Source: Chitinophagaceae bacterium (GTDB taxonomy: Bacteria; Bacteroidota; Bacteroidia; Chitinophagales; Chitinophagaceae). From it: a stretch of 64,000 bases of DNA. The DNA lies in assembly GCA_016720825.1 (NCBI GenBank), contig JADKJV010000003.1, positions 62,001 through 126,000 on the forward strand, written 5' to 3'. The translations under genes and the position numbers were made by a program. Position 1 is the first letter of the stretch. Each line of letters begins with the position of its first letter. Below, one piece after another: positions 31,391-41,093 of this stretch. The notes under the pieces are model-generated. The model saw only the letters and a list, made by a program, of their open reading frames with translations, ran no database searches and had not been told where the DNA came from.

Positions 31391-31570
31391 TTAATGAACA
31401 TTCCGGGTCAGTTCATCGGTTTCAATGTCATTGGTATGATCACCGGTTTTAGGGTAATCATTATTCAACTTGTTTACGAGATCTTTTTTGTCTTTCCGGT
31501 TGCGGAGAATAAGCAGCAGGATTACTGCGGAAGACATCAGGGCAACCAGCGCAATAGTTAACCAGTTCAT
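31391..31570 (-). CDS. Small single-pass membrane protein (59 residues)
   Basis: Short gene with ATG at 31570 and TAA at 31391. The product has one N-terminal membrane helix (WLTIALVALMSSAVILLLIL) followed by a positively charged stop-transfer segment RNRKDKKD and an acidic polar tail (NDYPKTGDHTNDIETDEL). The topology (N-in helix, short soluble tail) is plausible for a membrane-stress or assembly microprotein. It lies alone between two lipoprotein genes. Function unknown. Confidence 0.65.
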   Translation of the reverse strand: MNWLTIALVALMSSAVILLLILRNRKDKKDLVNKLNNDYPKTGDHTNDIETDELTRNVH

Positions 31571-31754
31571 ATTTGGGAGTTTAGAATGGCAGGATGTTGC
31601 CTGGTATAAAGTTGTAAATAATAGCTGGAAAAAGTATTACAGAATTACCTGTATAAGTTATATCAGTCATACATTCTGGCAATTCATAACTGAAGGGGGC
31701 GAATCGTTTTCATTCCAAAAATCCGGGGAATTGATTTACTGCCAGCCTGTTATA

Positions 31755-32384
31755 TCAAAAAATGACGAACTGGTTGCTGCTGCGGATAAGATTCACATCA
31801 AACCTGCCATGTGTGAAACTGTAATTAACAGGTGAAGACATCGTCATGTCGAATTGCCCTGATATGATATATGGATGCAGAACCGGATTGCCCGGTGATC
31901 CGTCGCCAACAGTTACGTTGCTTATTTCACTTACTTTCCCAAACCGGATGCTGCCGCTGCCGTGTCCTGTTTTATTATACCCATAACTGTCTGAAATGCC
32001 GCCGTAATTGGTAGTGCCATCCAGCAAATAGGTTTTGCCATTCATTTGCAGTAGTTCTGCATCCGTACTGATATGGATATTCTTTAAAACGATAAAGATG
32101 GTATTGGGGTTTTGATCGGGCAGTGTGGCGTCTTTATAGTTGCCGTTTATCAGTATCACCACTGAATCCCCTGCCGGATAACTGAAAAGCTGAACGGGTC
32201 TTACTGTTGACAGAAATGCCAGGGGGTGGGTGATCCAGGCTTTGTTGTTGATTAGTGTGCCGCCGGTATTCAGTCCTTTTTCTGAATATGCGGGCAGATC
32301 AGGAAATGCCGTATCCGGCGTGATGACTGCTTTCCTGCAGGAGGCAAGTATTATTAAGAAAGATATGGTGAAAAAGAATTTCAT
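31755..32384 (-). CDS. Lipoprotein of unknown function
   Basis: 209 residues, lipoprotein signal ending IILASC. The mature protein is beta-rich and starts with DTAFPDLPAYSEKGLNTGG; it ends FTHGRFDVNLIRSSNQFVIF, a pattern seen in Bacteroidota DUF6252-like lipoproteins, though this assignment is tentative. The next gene (32576) is divergent, across a 191-base gap with no visible feature. Confidence 0.72.
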   Translation of the reverse strand: MKFFFTISFLIILASCRKAVITPDTAFPDLPAYSEKGLNTGGTLINNKAWITHPLAFLSTVRPVQLFSYPAGDSVVILINGNYKDATLPDQNPNTIFIVLKNIHISTDAELLQMNGKTYLLDGTTNYGGISDSYGYNKTGHGSGSIRFGKVSEISNVTVGDGSPGNPVLHPYIISGQFDMTMSSPVNYSFTHGRFDVNLIRSSNQFVIF

Positions 32385-32575
32385 TTTTTGAGGAAGCTGA
32401 ATTTCCTGCTGATAAATTTACCTAAAATACCCGGCCTGACATTGGCTGTTTTGAACAGGAAGCTGCGTGTCGGGAGTATGTATTTGAGTTTCACTGAATA
32501 GTGGCTGTAAAATAAACTGTAGTTTAAGCAGCCATAACATTATAGTATTTGTCTTACTGCTGAAATATCATCCGT

Positions 32576-32983
32576 ATGAATACGCGTAATGTAATGGTCT
32601 TTTTCCTGCTGTTTGTTACTGCTTGCTCCCGTGATTTAACACCAACACCGCTGGAGCCCATTGAAAATACCATTACAGGTGAATGGGTTTTTGCTGAAAG
32701 GTATGTCAGCTCCGGCGGCCCCGGTCAATGGTATGCTGTGACGCCTCCGAACCAGCATGTTACATTTAATACGGATGGAACTTTTATTCCTTCGGAGTCA
32801 TTTTTAGACGGGGCGACGAATTATGCATTGGTAGACAGCGTGACTGTAAAAATATGGCCTGCCACAACAACCTCCGGTTTCAGGCTTATGAGATTCCGGA
32901 TAGATACTGCCATGCGTGAAATGGAATTAGACCCTGCTGATTTATTCTGCATTGAAGGTTGCACATTTAAATTCAGGAAATAG
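32576..32983 (+). CDS. Small lipoprotein of unknown function
   Basis: 135 residues with a lipobox (LLFVTAC). The mature part contains ITGEWVFAERYVSSGG, HVTFNTDGTFIPSE and MRFRIDTAMREMELDPADL, with a Cys pair near the C-terminus (FCIEGCTFKF). The ITGEW...L.F..DGTF pattern resembles lipocalin-like (DUF4488/DUF5004-type) Bacteroidota lipoproteins, a tentative comparison. Confidence 0.72.
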   Translation: MNTRNVMVFFLLFVTACSRDLTPTPLEPIENTITGEWVFAERYVSSGGPGQWYAVTPPNQHVTFNTDGTFIPSESFLDGATNYALVDSVTVKIWPATTTSGFRLMRFRIDTAMREMELDPADLFCIEGCTFKFRK

Positions 32984-33091
32984 AAAAAGACCTGCTACTT
33001 CCTGAATTAATACAATCCTTCTGCTGAAACATTCCCGTTGAATTTCCTGTTTTGTTTCCACAACGCGCCTGTATCGGACAAAAACGAAGAC

Positions 33092-34693
33092 TTACAATTT
33101 AGTCTGTGTTTCCATTCTTGAATTTGTCCTCATCTCAGGATCCGTTTTCTTCGCAGGCGGAGTATCAAACCTGATCTCTTTTCCATCCCACCAGATGGAT
33201 TGTGGCTTATCCCGGGTGTTGTTATCATTAAACATCACGCCATTCATGCGCTGGTCAAAATCACTGCGCAGGATTTCCGGTGAATGGGTAACAGTTGCAG
33301 CATCAGCTCGGGTAGCCATGGCAATCCAGTTGAAGTTTACCGTATTGCTGCTATTGCTGTTCTCGCGGATGGTAAACCCGCCGGCATCCTGTTTTTCAAT
33401 AAATAAACCGCTGCTGGCTGAGGTAGGTGTTACCGTAATCACCAGGTCATCCGGATTTGTGGAAATCAGTTTGCTGAAAGCAGGGTCAAAATCTATATGA
33501 ACAACACCATTGCTCAGCGTTCCTTTTCCTTTGCTGTACATTTCCGTAGTAAGCGAGGTTACTGCATAGGCCGGTGTGCGATTGGCACTGCCGGTATTGA
33601 TCAGTTCTGTAACGGGTGCATTGGTATAAGTCTTACCATCCACATACATGCCAAAGCGTTCGCCTTTTACCATAGTGCCATACACCATGCCACGCATCCA
33701 GCCGCCCATGACACCGCCATAGATACCAAGCCCGATTTGTGTATTGGGTTCATCATTGCCCTGTGGAATTCCTCTTCCGCCGGGCACACCAACCTGGTAA
33801 GCGCCACCAAATCCATAAACACTATAGTCAACTAAGTTTGCAGCATAATACCCTATAGCGCCCATCGCGATCCCAAAATCGTCTCCGAAAAGGCCACCGC
33901 AACGCATATCTGTTGAACCCATTGTTCCGTGAACGCCGAATGTATATTGACCACTTGTGGCACCGGTATTGCCTATAACACCCACCCGGGGGCCTGTTGA
34001 TACCTGTGTACGGAATCCTGTACCAGCTGCTGTGCTGTAGTTCACACCTCTTACCCCGCAGGTATTATATGTGGATGCAGCGGTAGAATTATATTCACCC
34101 TGAACCCCTGCAAAACTGGTAGTTCCGGCAGTAATCGCGCCATATACACCAGATCCATTAAAGGAAGAATAGCCATTCACGGCAAAAGGGAAAGTGGCAT
34201 TACTGACACCGTTCATCAGGTCACCTGAAATAGTTGTGTTGGTGGCGCCCCAGAAAAACTCACCCAGGTTACTCATGCGGCCCCTGACCAATCCATTGGT
34301 TACGAAATCAACTGAATGGCTTGATAATGTACCAAAACTGCTGTTGGCAACAAGATTGTTGCCGCCTAATTTCCATGCGGTACCTGATGTCAAAAACTGA
34401 ACCCATTGCGTGCCATCCCAGTAATAATAACCAGGGCTGACGGCAGTTACACCTGCACCGGCAGTTGCAATATTGTAAACCATCAGACTGCTGGCCGGTG
34501 ATGTCACTGGCCCGGTTGCGTTCGTTGCTGTCAGTGCAACCCTGGGTACAAGCAATCCCTTATTGGCATTGCTGATATCAAGCATCGCGCTGGCATCAGG
34601 ACTTGCGCCTGTGGCATTTATACCTACATTCTGGCTGAATGTTGTGAAATGGGCAATGCAAACTGCCAGTGAACAGAAAAGGATTTTTTTCAT
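33092..34693 (-). CDS. Secreted surface protein of the 'VGIN...ASAMLDI' type
   Basis: 533-residue exported protein with a Sec signal (MKKILFCSLAVCIAHFTTFS) and the Bacteroidota surface-protein opening QNVGINATGASPDASAMLDI, which recurs in large adhesin or tail-fibre-like proteins. The middle is Gly/Thr-rich with repeated strand motifs (GVRGVNYSTAAG, GVIGNTGATSG, GVHGTMGSTDM) suggesting a beta-helix or trimer stalk. The C-terminus (IWWDGKEIRFDTPPA) is polar; no T9SS domain or chaperone domain is seen. Surface attachment or matrix contact is likely. Confidence 0.78.
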   Translation of the reverse strand: MKKILFCSLAVCIAHFTTFSQNVGINATGASPDASAMLDISNANKGLLVPRVALTATNATGPVTSPASSLMVYNIATAGAGVTAVSPGYYYWDGTQWVQFLTSGTAWKLGGNNLVANSSFGTLSSHSVDFVTNGLVRGRMSNLGEFFWGATNTTISGDLMNGVSNATFPFAVNGYSSFNGSGVYGAITAGTTSFAGVQGEYNSTAASTYNTCGVRGVNYSTAAGTGFRTQVSTGPRVGVIGNTGATSGQYTFGVHGTMGSTDMRCGGLFGDDFGIAMGAIGYYAANLVDYSVYGFGGAYQVGVPGGRGIPQGNDEPNTQIGLGIYGGVMGGWMRGMVYGTMVKGERFGMYVDGKTYTNAPVTELINTGSANRTPAYAVTSLTTEMYSKGKGTLSNGVVHIDFDPAFSKLISTNPDDLVITVTPTSASSGLFIEKQDAGGFTIRENSNSSNTVNFNWIAMATRADAATVTHSPEILRSDFDQRMNGVMFNDNNTRDKPQSIWWDGKEIRFDTPPAKKTDPEMRTNSRMETQTKL

Positions 34694-34832
34694 GGTAATA
34701 GTGATTGATTTATGTTTCTGGAGAGTAGAGTAAGTTGTTACGATAAATGTAAAGAAAATATGTCAGGAGGAATTTTTACCTGCATATAACTTTTGTACTA
34801 TGCTTTCTAGCGTCATCAGCGGCCGTGCCGCT

Positions 34833-35363
34833 TTATTTTTCAAGAAGATCCAGCAGTTTCAGCCCTTCGGACCACTGTGTATGTCCGCTGGCTACATTGA
34901 TATGACCTGCATCACCGATGTTTATGAATTCGCTGCCCCAGCTTTCCGCAAAATATTCTGCCCTTTCAATGGTGACCCAAACGTCATTAGCGCTTGCAAC
35001 AACAATACTGTCAAACGATAAAACATTCAGGGGGACAGGCGCAAATCCTGTTGCGGGGAAAGTATAAACATCTGCTTCCGGGTCGCTGGGTGCCACAAGC
35101 AGGGCGCCCTTTATTTTCTTTTTAAATCTGGTAGCCCAATGCACGATGGTCATGCACCCCAGACTGTGGCCAATCAGTACAGCATTTGAAAGATCATACT
35201 GGCTCAGTGTATTCTCCAGTGTATTTATCCAGTCTTCACAGGATGGCGCATCCCATTCCTGCTGGTTCACCCGGATGAAATTGCTGCCACTGCTTTCAAA
35301 ATAACTTTGCCAGTGATCAGGACCAGAATTGCCGAGGCCGGGGATGATGAAGTACTGTGTCAT
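34833..35363 (-). CDS. RBBP9/YdeN-family serine hydrolase
   Basis: 176-residue cytoplasmic alpha/beta hydrolase. The ATG at 35363 (MTQYFIIPGLGNSGPDHWQ) gives the conserved oxyanion-loop start; an upstream in-frame ATG adds 16 atypical residues. The nucleophile elbow is GHSLGC, the acid lies in VVASANDVWV, and the catalytic His in GDAGHINVASGHTQW. All three triad positions match active family members. Substrate unknown. Confidence 0.9.
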   Translation of the reverse strand: MTQYFIIPGLGNSGPDHWQSYFESSGSNFIRVNQQEWDAPSCEDWINTLENTLSQYDLSNAVLIGHSLGCMTIVHWATRFKKKIKGALLVAPSDPEADVYTFPATGFAPVPLNVLSFDSIVVASANDVWVTIERAEYFAESWGSEFINIGDAGHINVASGHTQWSEGLKLLDLLEK

Positions 35364-35422
35364 GGTTAAAGTCAGATTTATGCAAGGCTTTTTGCGATGT
35401 GACCAGTGCAAGCATGTATCAC

Positions 35423-36178
35423 TTATTTATATTCCGTATTACTCAATGCTTCCTGCCAGTATTTTTTGTAGTCAAAACCATTACCCGGAATAGCCACCTG
35501 TTTTTCGTTTACAAACTGTGTGTCATTCAGGTTGTGGTTAAAAAGTTTGTATAACCTGATGGTCGCTTTACTCACGGAAAGGTCAGTCGGATAGTTGAGC
35601 AGGGCAGTGTATAGGAAATTCTGTTTAAAACCGGCAAGCAGGAAAACATTCGACACTTCTAAATTCCCTGATTTGTAATTGTTGTAATAAATATTCCGCG
35701 CTTTGTCAATCTTACCCCAGTCAAAGGCAAGGTAAACCGGAACGGTGGTGAATTGATGCCTGGATGGATCATAAAAGTGTACTTCAGAACCGCGTAAACG
35801 GGAATTCCGGAAATCCATGTAGCCGTCATTATTCATATCTGTATCATGGGAAAAGCCATTGCTGCCATACGGCAATTGTAAGTCTTCCAGCCAGGCATCA
35901 TTCCTGAATACATCCAGTGACAGGTCTCCCCCGGGACCCTTTTTGGAATACAACCTGAACCGGTTGCCATTGACTGAAAAAGTATCCATATAACCCGCCT
36001 CATAATTTTCAATCTCCGTTTTGTTAGAATCGAATCTGGAATAATACTGGTCCGGTTTTAAGGCGACCGTTGTGTCTGTTGCTGAATTGTTTTTATCGGA
36101 GCTGGCAGTATTTTTCTTTTGCTGGCAGGAAACGAACAATAAGAAAAGCGGAAAAATGAGAATTGGTATTCTTTTCAT
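35423..36178 (-). CDS. Lipoprotein with an EF-hand-like calcium loop
   Basis: 251-residue lipoprotein (signal ending FLLFVSC, then a Ser/Asn/Lys-rich linker). Near residue 110 is DTDMNNDGYMDF, a DxDxNxDGxxD calcium-binding loop like those in dockerins and FG-GAP-like propellers, followed by VHFYDPSRHQF and VPVYLAFDWG. The pattern resembles XAC2610-type beta-propeller lipoproteins. Function unknown; it is downstream of, and co-oriented with, the GH1 gene, but 132 bases apart with a repeat between. Confidence 0.78.
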   Translation of the reverse strand: MKRIPILIFPLFLLFVSCQQKKNTASSDKNNSATDTTVALKPDQYYSRFDSNKTEIENYEAGYMDTFSVNGNRFRLYSKKGPGGDLSLDVFRNDAWLEDLQLPYGSNGFSHDTDMNNDGYMDFRNSRLRGSEVHFYDPSRHQFTTVPVYLAFDWGKIDKARNIYYNNYKSGNLEVSNVFLLAGFKQNFLYTALLNYPTDLSVSKATIRLYKLFNHNLNDTQFVNEKQVAIPGNGFDYKKYWQEALSNTEYK

Positions 36179-36207
36179 AGAAATGTATTTTCGGAATCTT
36201 GAATAAA

Positions 36208-36302
36208 ATTAACCACAAAGGGCACAAAGAATGACAAAGGCCACAAAGGTATGAACCCTGGTGGCCATTGTGTATTCTCTTTGTGCCCTTTGTGGTTAAA
36301 TT
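36208..36302. repeat. Family B palindrome, about 95 bp
   Basis: AATTAACCACAAAGGGCACAAAG at 36208-36229 pairs with CTTTGTGCCCTTTGTGGTTAAATT at 36279-36302, and the interior continues pairing (GACAAAGGCCACAAAGG with CCTGGTGGCCATTGT). The whole forms a long imperfect hairpin between the GH1 gene and the lipoprotein. Confidence 0.85.
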
Positions 36303-36309
36303 TTAATAA

Positions 36310-37845
36310 CTACAACACCGCATTCTTCTCCGCCATCGCCCTGAAGTAAGAAACACTCAACTTCGGTATCCGCTCCAGGGTTTTATAATCCATATAATAC
36401 AATCCAAACCGGGTGCCATATCCGCTCGCCCACTCAAAATTATCCACCAGGCTCCAATAGAAATATCCTTTTACCGGAACACCTTCTGAAGTGGCTCTTT
36501 GCAGCTGGGTGAGATAATTGCGTAAGAATGTGATCCGGTCAGTATCATACACTTTTTTATCGGCCGTTAATTCATCGGTGCCGCTGGTGCCGTTTTCGGT
36601 AATGTATATTTCTTTTACGTTCCAGAGTTTCTGGGTATGACGGGCTCCCCAGTACAGTGATTCCGGTCCCAGGATCTGCCATTTGGAAGTGCTGGTAGGA
36701 TGTGATTTGGCAAACGGGATTTTCTCAAATCCATCTTCGTTAGCCGCAGCCTGTACATACGCTTCGGGATTGTAAATATTGATGCCACAGAAATCAAGCG
36801 GACTGCTGATGGTTTTCAATTCTTCTGCTGTGAATTTGGGGGCATCGGCTCCGGCTTTTTTCAGGAAGCTGTCAGTGTATTTCCCTTCCATGATCACTGT
36901 CATATAACCGGCATTGAATTCCCTCGTAGCTGTTTCTGCCGCTTTGATATTTTCGGGTGATTCAAAAACAGGCACACCTACTTTAATGTTTTCTGCCAGT
37001 CCCACTTTGGTACCGGCTTTGCCTTTGGCACGGATGGCTTCAACGGCCAATCCGTGTGCCAGCACCGCATGGTGTCTTGCCTGGTATAATTCTGCAGCGG
37101 GTAATTTCAGTCCGGGTGCAAAAACACCATCTCCGTAACCAAGTTGTATAAACGTCCACAGTTCATTGAGTGTGAAAAAATGTTTGACTCTGTCGCTTAA
37201 TTTTTCTGCCATGTAACCGGCATAATCCGCAAATGCTTTGGCAGTGTCTTTTGATTGCCAGCCTTTATTCTTGTCCTGCAGGGCCTGTGGCAGGTCCCAG
37301 TGGTATAATGTACCAAATGGTTCAATGCCGTTGGCCAGTAATTCATCTACCATGCGGCTGTAAAAATCAAGTCCTTTCTGATTGGGTGTGCCTGTGCCTT
37401 CCGGGAAGATGCGTGACCAGGAGATAGAGAAGCGGTATGATTTTGCGTTGAGTGATTTGATCAGCTGGATATCTTCTTTGTACTTGTGGTAAAAATCGCA
37501 GGCGATATCCCCGTTGTCGTTATTCAATATTTTACCGGGTGTATGGGAAAAGGTGTCCCAGATTGATTTCCCGCGGCCATCTTCATTGGCGGCCCCTTCC
37601 ACCTGGTAGGAAGCCGTGGCTGTGCCCCACAAAAAACCTTTGGGGAACACAAGTCCGTTACTGTTAGTTACTGCCGGTTCCTGTTTGCCGTCCGTTTCTG
37701 ATTTTGAATTACAGGATGTGATGATTAATGGAGCAGCGGAAAGCCCTAAAGCTGTAAGACCTGCTGTCTTCATAAAATCACGCCTGCCTGTTAAACCCGG
37801 GTTTTCTGTCTTGTTTGACTGTTCGTCTGACTGATGATTTTTCAT
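36310..37845 (-). CDS. GH1 beta-glucosidase-like enzyme with Tat signal and lipobox
   Basis: 511-residue glycoside hydrolase family 1 enzyme. The N-terminus carries a twin-arginine motif (TGRRDFMKTAG) and then a lipobox-like IITSC near residue 45, suggesting folded export and lipidation. GH1 marks: FLWGTATASYQVEGAANEDG, RFSISWSRIFPEGTG, FYHKYKEDIQ. The acid/base motif reads TLNELWTF rather than the usual T-x-NEP; the Glu is present but Pro is replaced by Leu. The nucleophile is intact in YITENGTSG (about residue 411). Active hydrolysis of beta-glucosides is likely; the Leu may alter the acid/base environment. Confidence 0.9.
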   Translation of the reverse strand: MKNHQSDEQSNKTENPGLTGRRDFMKTAGLTALGLSAAPLIITSCNSKSETDGKQEPAVTNSNGLVFPKGFLWGTATASYQVEGAANEDGRGKSIWDTFSHTPGKILNNDNGDIACDFYHKYKEDIQLIKSLNAKSYRFSISWSRIFPEGTGTPNQKGLDFYSRMVDELLANGIEPFGTLYHWDLPQALQDKNKGWQSKDTAKAFADYAGYMAEKLSDRVKHFFTLNELWTFIQLGYGDGVFAPGLKLPAAELYQARHHAVLAHGLAVEAIRAKGKAGTKVGLAENIKVGVPVFESPENIKAAETATREFNAGYMTVIMEGKYTDSFLKKAGADAPKFTAEELKTISSPLDFCGINIYNPEAYVQAAANEDGFEKIPFAKSHPTSTSKWQILGPESLYWGARHTQKLWNVKEIYITENGTSGTDELTADKKVYDTDRITFLRNYLTQLQRATSEGVPVKGYFYWSLVDNFEWASGYGTRFGLYYMDYKTLERIPKLSVSYFRAMAEKNAVL

Positions 37846-37908
37846 TTATTAAAATTGAGGGTATAGAAAGGTACTTAATATGTGCGATTTAATTTCTGAG
37901 ATATATCT

Positions 37909-37997
37909 GCTTTGCGAGACTGTTCTGCGAGACTGTTTTGCATGACTGTTCTACGAGATTGCTCTGCGAGACCGCTCTGCGAGACCTCCGGTCTCGC
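37909..37997. repeat. 13-bp tandem repeat (GTTCTGCGAGACT type) with terminal hairpin
   Basis: Six 13-bp copies run from 37909 to 37986 (GCTTTGCGAGACT, GTTCTGCGAGACT, GTTTTGCATGACT, GTTCTACGAGATT, GCTCTGCGAGACC, GCTCTGCGAGACC). The last copy folds back on GGTCTCGC (37990-37997) to give a perfect GCGAGACC-TCC-GGTCTCGC hairpin. It lies upstream of the GH1 gene and downstream of the DUF1801 gene. Confidence 0.85.
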
Positions 37998-38027
37998 AGC
38001 CCTATTCTATTGCCTCCGGCAATTTCA

Positions 38028-38414
38028 TTACAACCTCTCCAGCTTCCCCCTTCTCTTCACAATATTCTTATAATCCCACTGTATCTCCCTGGCCTTACCC
38101 AGCCACCGCTTCAAATCTTTTTTCTTCACTTGTCCGGCTTCTGTAAAAAAAATTTCAGCCGCTTTGAATTTACCTTCCGGCTGCAATCCTTCTTCTTCGA
38201 ACGACTGCCCGCTCCAGAAAAGCAGGCATAAACCTTTTTTCCGCTTACTGTATCCAACAACAGGATTCCCATCCAGGAACCAGACCGGATGCGCATGCCA
38301 GACTTTATTTTCCGCTTCCGGTAAATGTTTGTTGATCTCCTGCGCCAGGAGATTGCAAATTTCCTGGTCACCTTCCTCAAGGGAATTGTTATAAGCCTGT
38401 ATTTCTTTGTTCAT
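38028..38414 (-). CDS. DUF1801 domain protein
   Basis: 128-residue cytoplasmic protein of the DUF1801/YdhG-like family. It carries NKVWHAHPVWFLDGNPVVGY and LCLLFWSGQSFEEEGLQPEG, the pocket-lining strands of the fold, and a basic C-terminus (KNIVKRRGKLERL). Family members are small domains of unproven function, sometimes proposed to bind small molecules. Intact frame. Confidence 0.85.
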   Translation of the reverse strand: MNKEIQAYNNSLEEGDQEICNLLAQEINKHLPEAENKVWHAHPVWFLDGNPVVGYSKRKKGLCLLFWSGQSFEEEGLQPEGKFKAAEIFFTEAGQVKKKDLKRWLGKAREIQWDYKNIVKRRGKLERL

Positions 38415-38733
38415 GGCTGTTAGGTTTTTGCTGAATACTCCGGAAAAGTTTTTGGGAATGAGAGTGCCTCTTGCCGGAGGAAATAAATTTACACAAAATC
38501 AGGCGGATCTCACCCCGGTTTTGTATCAGACAGTATGGTAAAAAAAGCCAGTCCGGACAAACAATTCAACCCCTTTCTTGTTTTACACTTTTGCAGGTTC
38601 ATGAAGGTTTTTTGCCGGAAAATGCCCTGAAACCTGATCCGGGAAAACTTATTACCTGTATCCGCGCAAAGACAGGTTTATTGACCCTGTATTGTCATAA
38701 TTTTACAACCCAATCAATAAAAAAACAAAGAAT
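38415..38733. other. katG leader region, no gene
   Basis: 319 bases without a credible coding frame; the 128-codon plus frame overlapping the katG start lacks family features. The sequence just before katG is AT-rich (AATAAAAAAACAAAGAAT) and TTTATTGACC with TAATTTTAC upstream could serve as promoter boxes. No oxidative-stress operator could be recognised by eye. Confidence 0.5.
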
Positions 38734-40943
38734 ATGGAAAATAATACCTCCCCAAAAAACGGTGAAAGCAAATGCCCGTTTCATGGTGGCTCGTTCAAGC
38801 AAAGTGCGGGCACAGGTACCAGCAACCGTGACTGGTGGCCGAACCTGCTTAAGTTAAATATCCTCCGCCAGAACGCTACCCTGTCAAACCCGATGGATGA
38901 ATCGTTCAACTATGCGGAAGAATTCAAAAGCCTGGATCTGGCTGCGGTGAAAAAAGACATTTTTGATTTAATGACTACTTCACAGGACTGGTGGCCGGCC
39001 GATTACGGTCACTATGGCCCGTTCTTTATTCGTATGGCCTGGCACAGTGCAGGTACTTACCGCATTTCAGATGGGCGTGGTGGTGCAGGTTTCGGCACCC
39101 AGCGTTTTGCACCGCTCAACAGCTGGCCTGATAATGCCAATCTCGATAAAGCCAGGCTGCTTCTCTGGCCTGTTAAACAGAAATATGGCCGGAAAATTTC
39201 CTGGGCAGACCTCATGATCCTCGCCGGTAACTGTGCCCTTGAATCCATGGGTTTTAAAACTTTTGGATTTGGTGGCGGCCGCGAAGATGTTTGGGAAGCA
39301 CAGGAAGATATTTACTGGGGTTCTGAAACAGAATGGCTGGGCGACAAACGCTACGAAGGCGACCGCGAGCTGGAGAATCCCCTTGGCGCTGTCCAGATGG
39401 GACTGATCTATGTAAACCCGGAAGGTCCGAACGGAAATCCTGATCCGCTGGCAGCCGCAAAAGATATCCGCGAAACATTCGGCCGCATGGCTATGGATGA
39501 TGAGGAAACCGTGGCGCTGATCGCCGGCGGACACAGTTTTGGTAAAACCCATGGCGCTGCAGATCCCGGCAAATATGTTGGCCGCGAACCCGCAGCTGCT
39601 GGTATTGAAGAACAGGGTCTCGGATGGAACAATACTTTCGGCAGTGGCAATGCCGGTGATACCATCACCAGCGGACTGGAAGGTGCCTGGACAACAACCC
39701 CAACAAAATGGAGTAATAATTTCTTTGAAAACCTGTTTGGTTACGAGTGGGAACTGACCAAGAGTCCTGCCGGTGCACAGCAATGGAAACCGAAAGGCGG
39801 GGCAGGGGCCGGATTGGTTCCTGATGCACATGATGCTTCCAAACGTCATGCACCATTTATGCTTACAACAGACCTCGCATTGAAAGCAGATCCTGCGTAT
39901 GAGAAAATCTCCAGGAAATTTTTAGAGAACCCGGATTTATTTGCAGATGCTTTCGCCCGTGCCTGGTTCAAACTGACTCACCGCGATATGGGTCCGATCG
40001 CACGATACCTTGGCTCCGAAGTGCCTGCAGAAGAACTGATCTGGCAGGATCCCGTTCCTGCAGTTACCTATAAACTGGTTGATGATAAAGATATCGCTGC
40101 ACTGAAAGCTAAAATCCTGGCATCAGGGCTGACTGTTCCCCAGCTGGTATCAACCGCCTGGGCTTCTGCTTCCACGTTCCGCGGATCTGATAAACGTGGT
40201 GGTGCAAATGGTGCACGTATCCGTTTAGCCCCGCAGAAAGACTGGGAAGTAAACAATCCGGCAAAACTGGCCAATGTATTAAAAACACTGGAAGGTATTC
40301 AGCAGGAATTTAATAAAGCACAGACTGGCGGCAAAAAAGTTTCACTGGCCGACCTGATCGTATTGGGCGGATGCGCAGCTGTTGAACACGCAGCTAAACA
40401 GGCGGGACAGGATATCAAAGTGCCATTTACACCCGGCCGTGGTGATGCATCACAGGAGCAAACCGATGTTGAATCATTTGCGGTGCTTGAACCAAATGCC
40501 GATGGCTTCCGTAATTACAGGAAAGCAAAAAATAAAGTTTCTGCAGAGGAAATGCTGGTAGATAAAGCACAGCTGATGACACTGACTGCACCTGAATTGA
40601 CAGTGCTCATTGGTGGTATGCGCGTGCTGGATACAAATTTTGACCAGTCGAAACACGGTGTGTTTACCAAACAACCGGGTACACTCACAAACGATTTCTT
40701 TGTGAACCTGCTTGATTATGGTACAAAATGGAGCCCTGTTTCTGATGCCGGGGAATTATTTGAAGGCCGTGACCGGAAAACCGGTGCTGCAAATGGACTG
40801 GCACCCGTGCCGATCTCATTTTCGGTTCCAATGCAGAACTCAGGGCGCTGGCAGAAGTATATGCCTGCAGTGATTCAAAAGTGAAATTTGTGAAAGACTT
40901 TGTGGCAGCCTGGACGAAAGTGATGAACCTGGGTATGTATTAA
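38734..40943 (+). CDS. katG: Catalase-peroxidase KatG, frameshift near the C-terminus
   Basis: Heme enzyme of about 736 residues that removes hydrogen peroxide. The N-terminal active domain shows FIRMAWHSAGTYR (distal Arg, Trp and His, about 98-110; the Trp is part of the Met-Tyr-Trp adduct), GLIYVNPEGPNG (adduct Tyr), and VALIAGGHSFGKTHG (proximal His). The C-terminal duplicated domain follows. The frame ends early at 40884. With one A added to the three-A run at 40791-40793 it reads GAAKWTGTRADLIFGS..., continuing to VAAWTKVMNLGMY at 40943, the normal KatG end. A homopolymer deletion is the simple explanation. Followed by a strong terminator. Confidence 0.95.
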
Positions 40944-40972
40944 CAGCCTGAATAGAACGCTGACAGGTACTT

Positions 40973-41003
40973 AAAAGGTGGCCCTGAAAATGGCCACCTT
41001 TTT
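40973..41003 (+). terminator. katG terminator
   Basis: AAAGGTGGCC - CTGAAAAT - GGCCACCTTT, a perfect 10-bp stem followed by T residues, 30 bases after the corrected katG stop. Confidence 0.95.
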
Positions 41004-41093
41004 ATTTGGAAAAGTATGGTTGATATTATTTTTTTCAGGTTGACGCCAGGTTTTTTTAACCCGCTGTAGATTATTTATTGTTAAAGATTGCTG

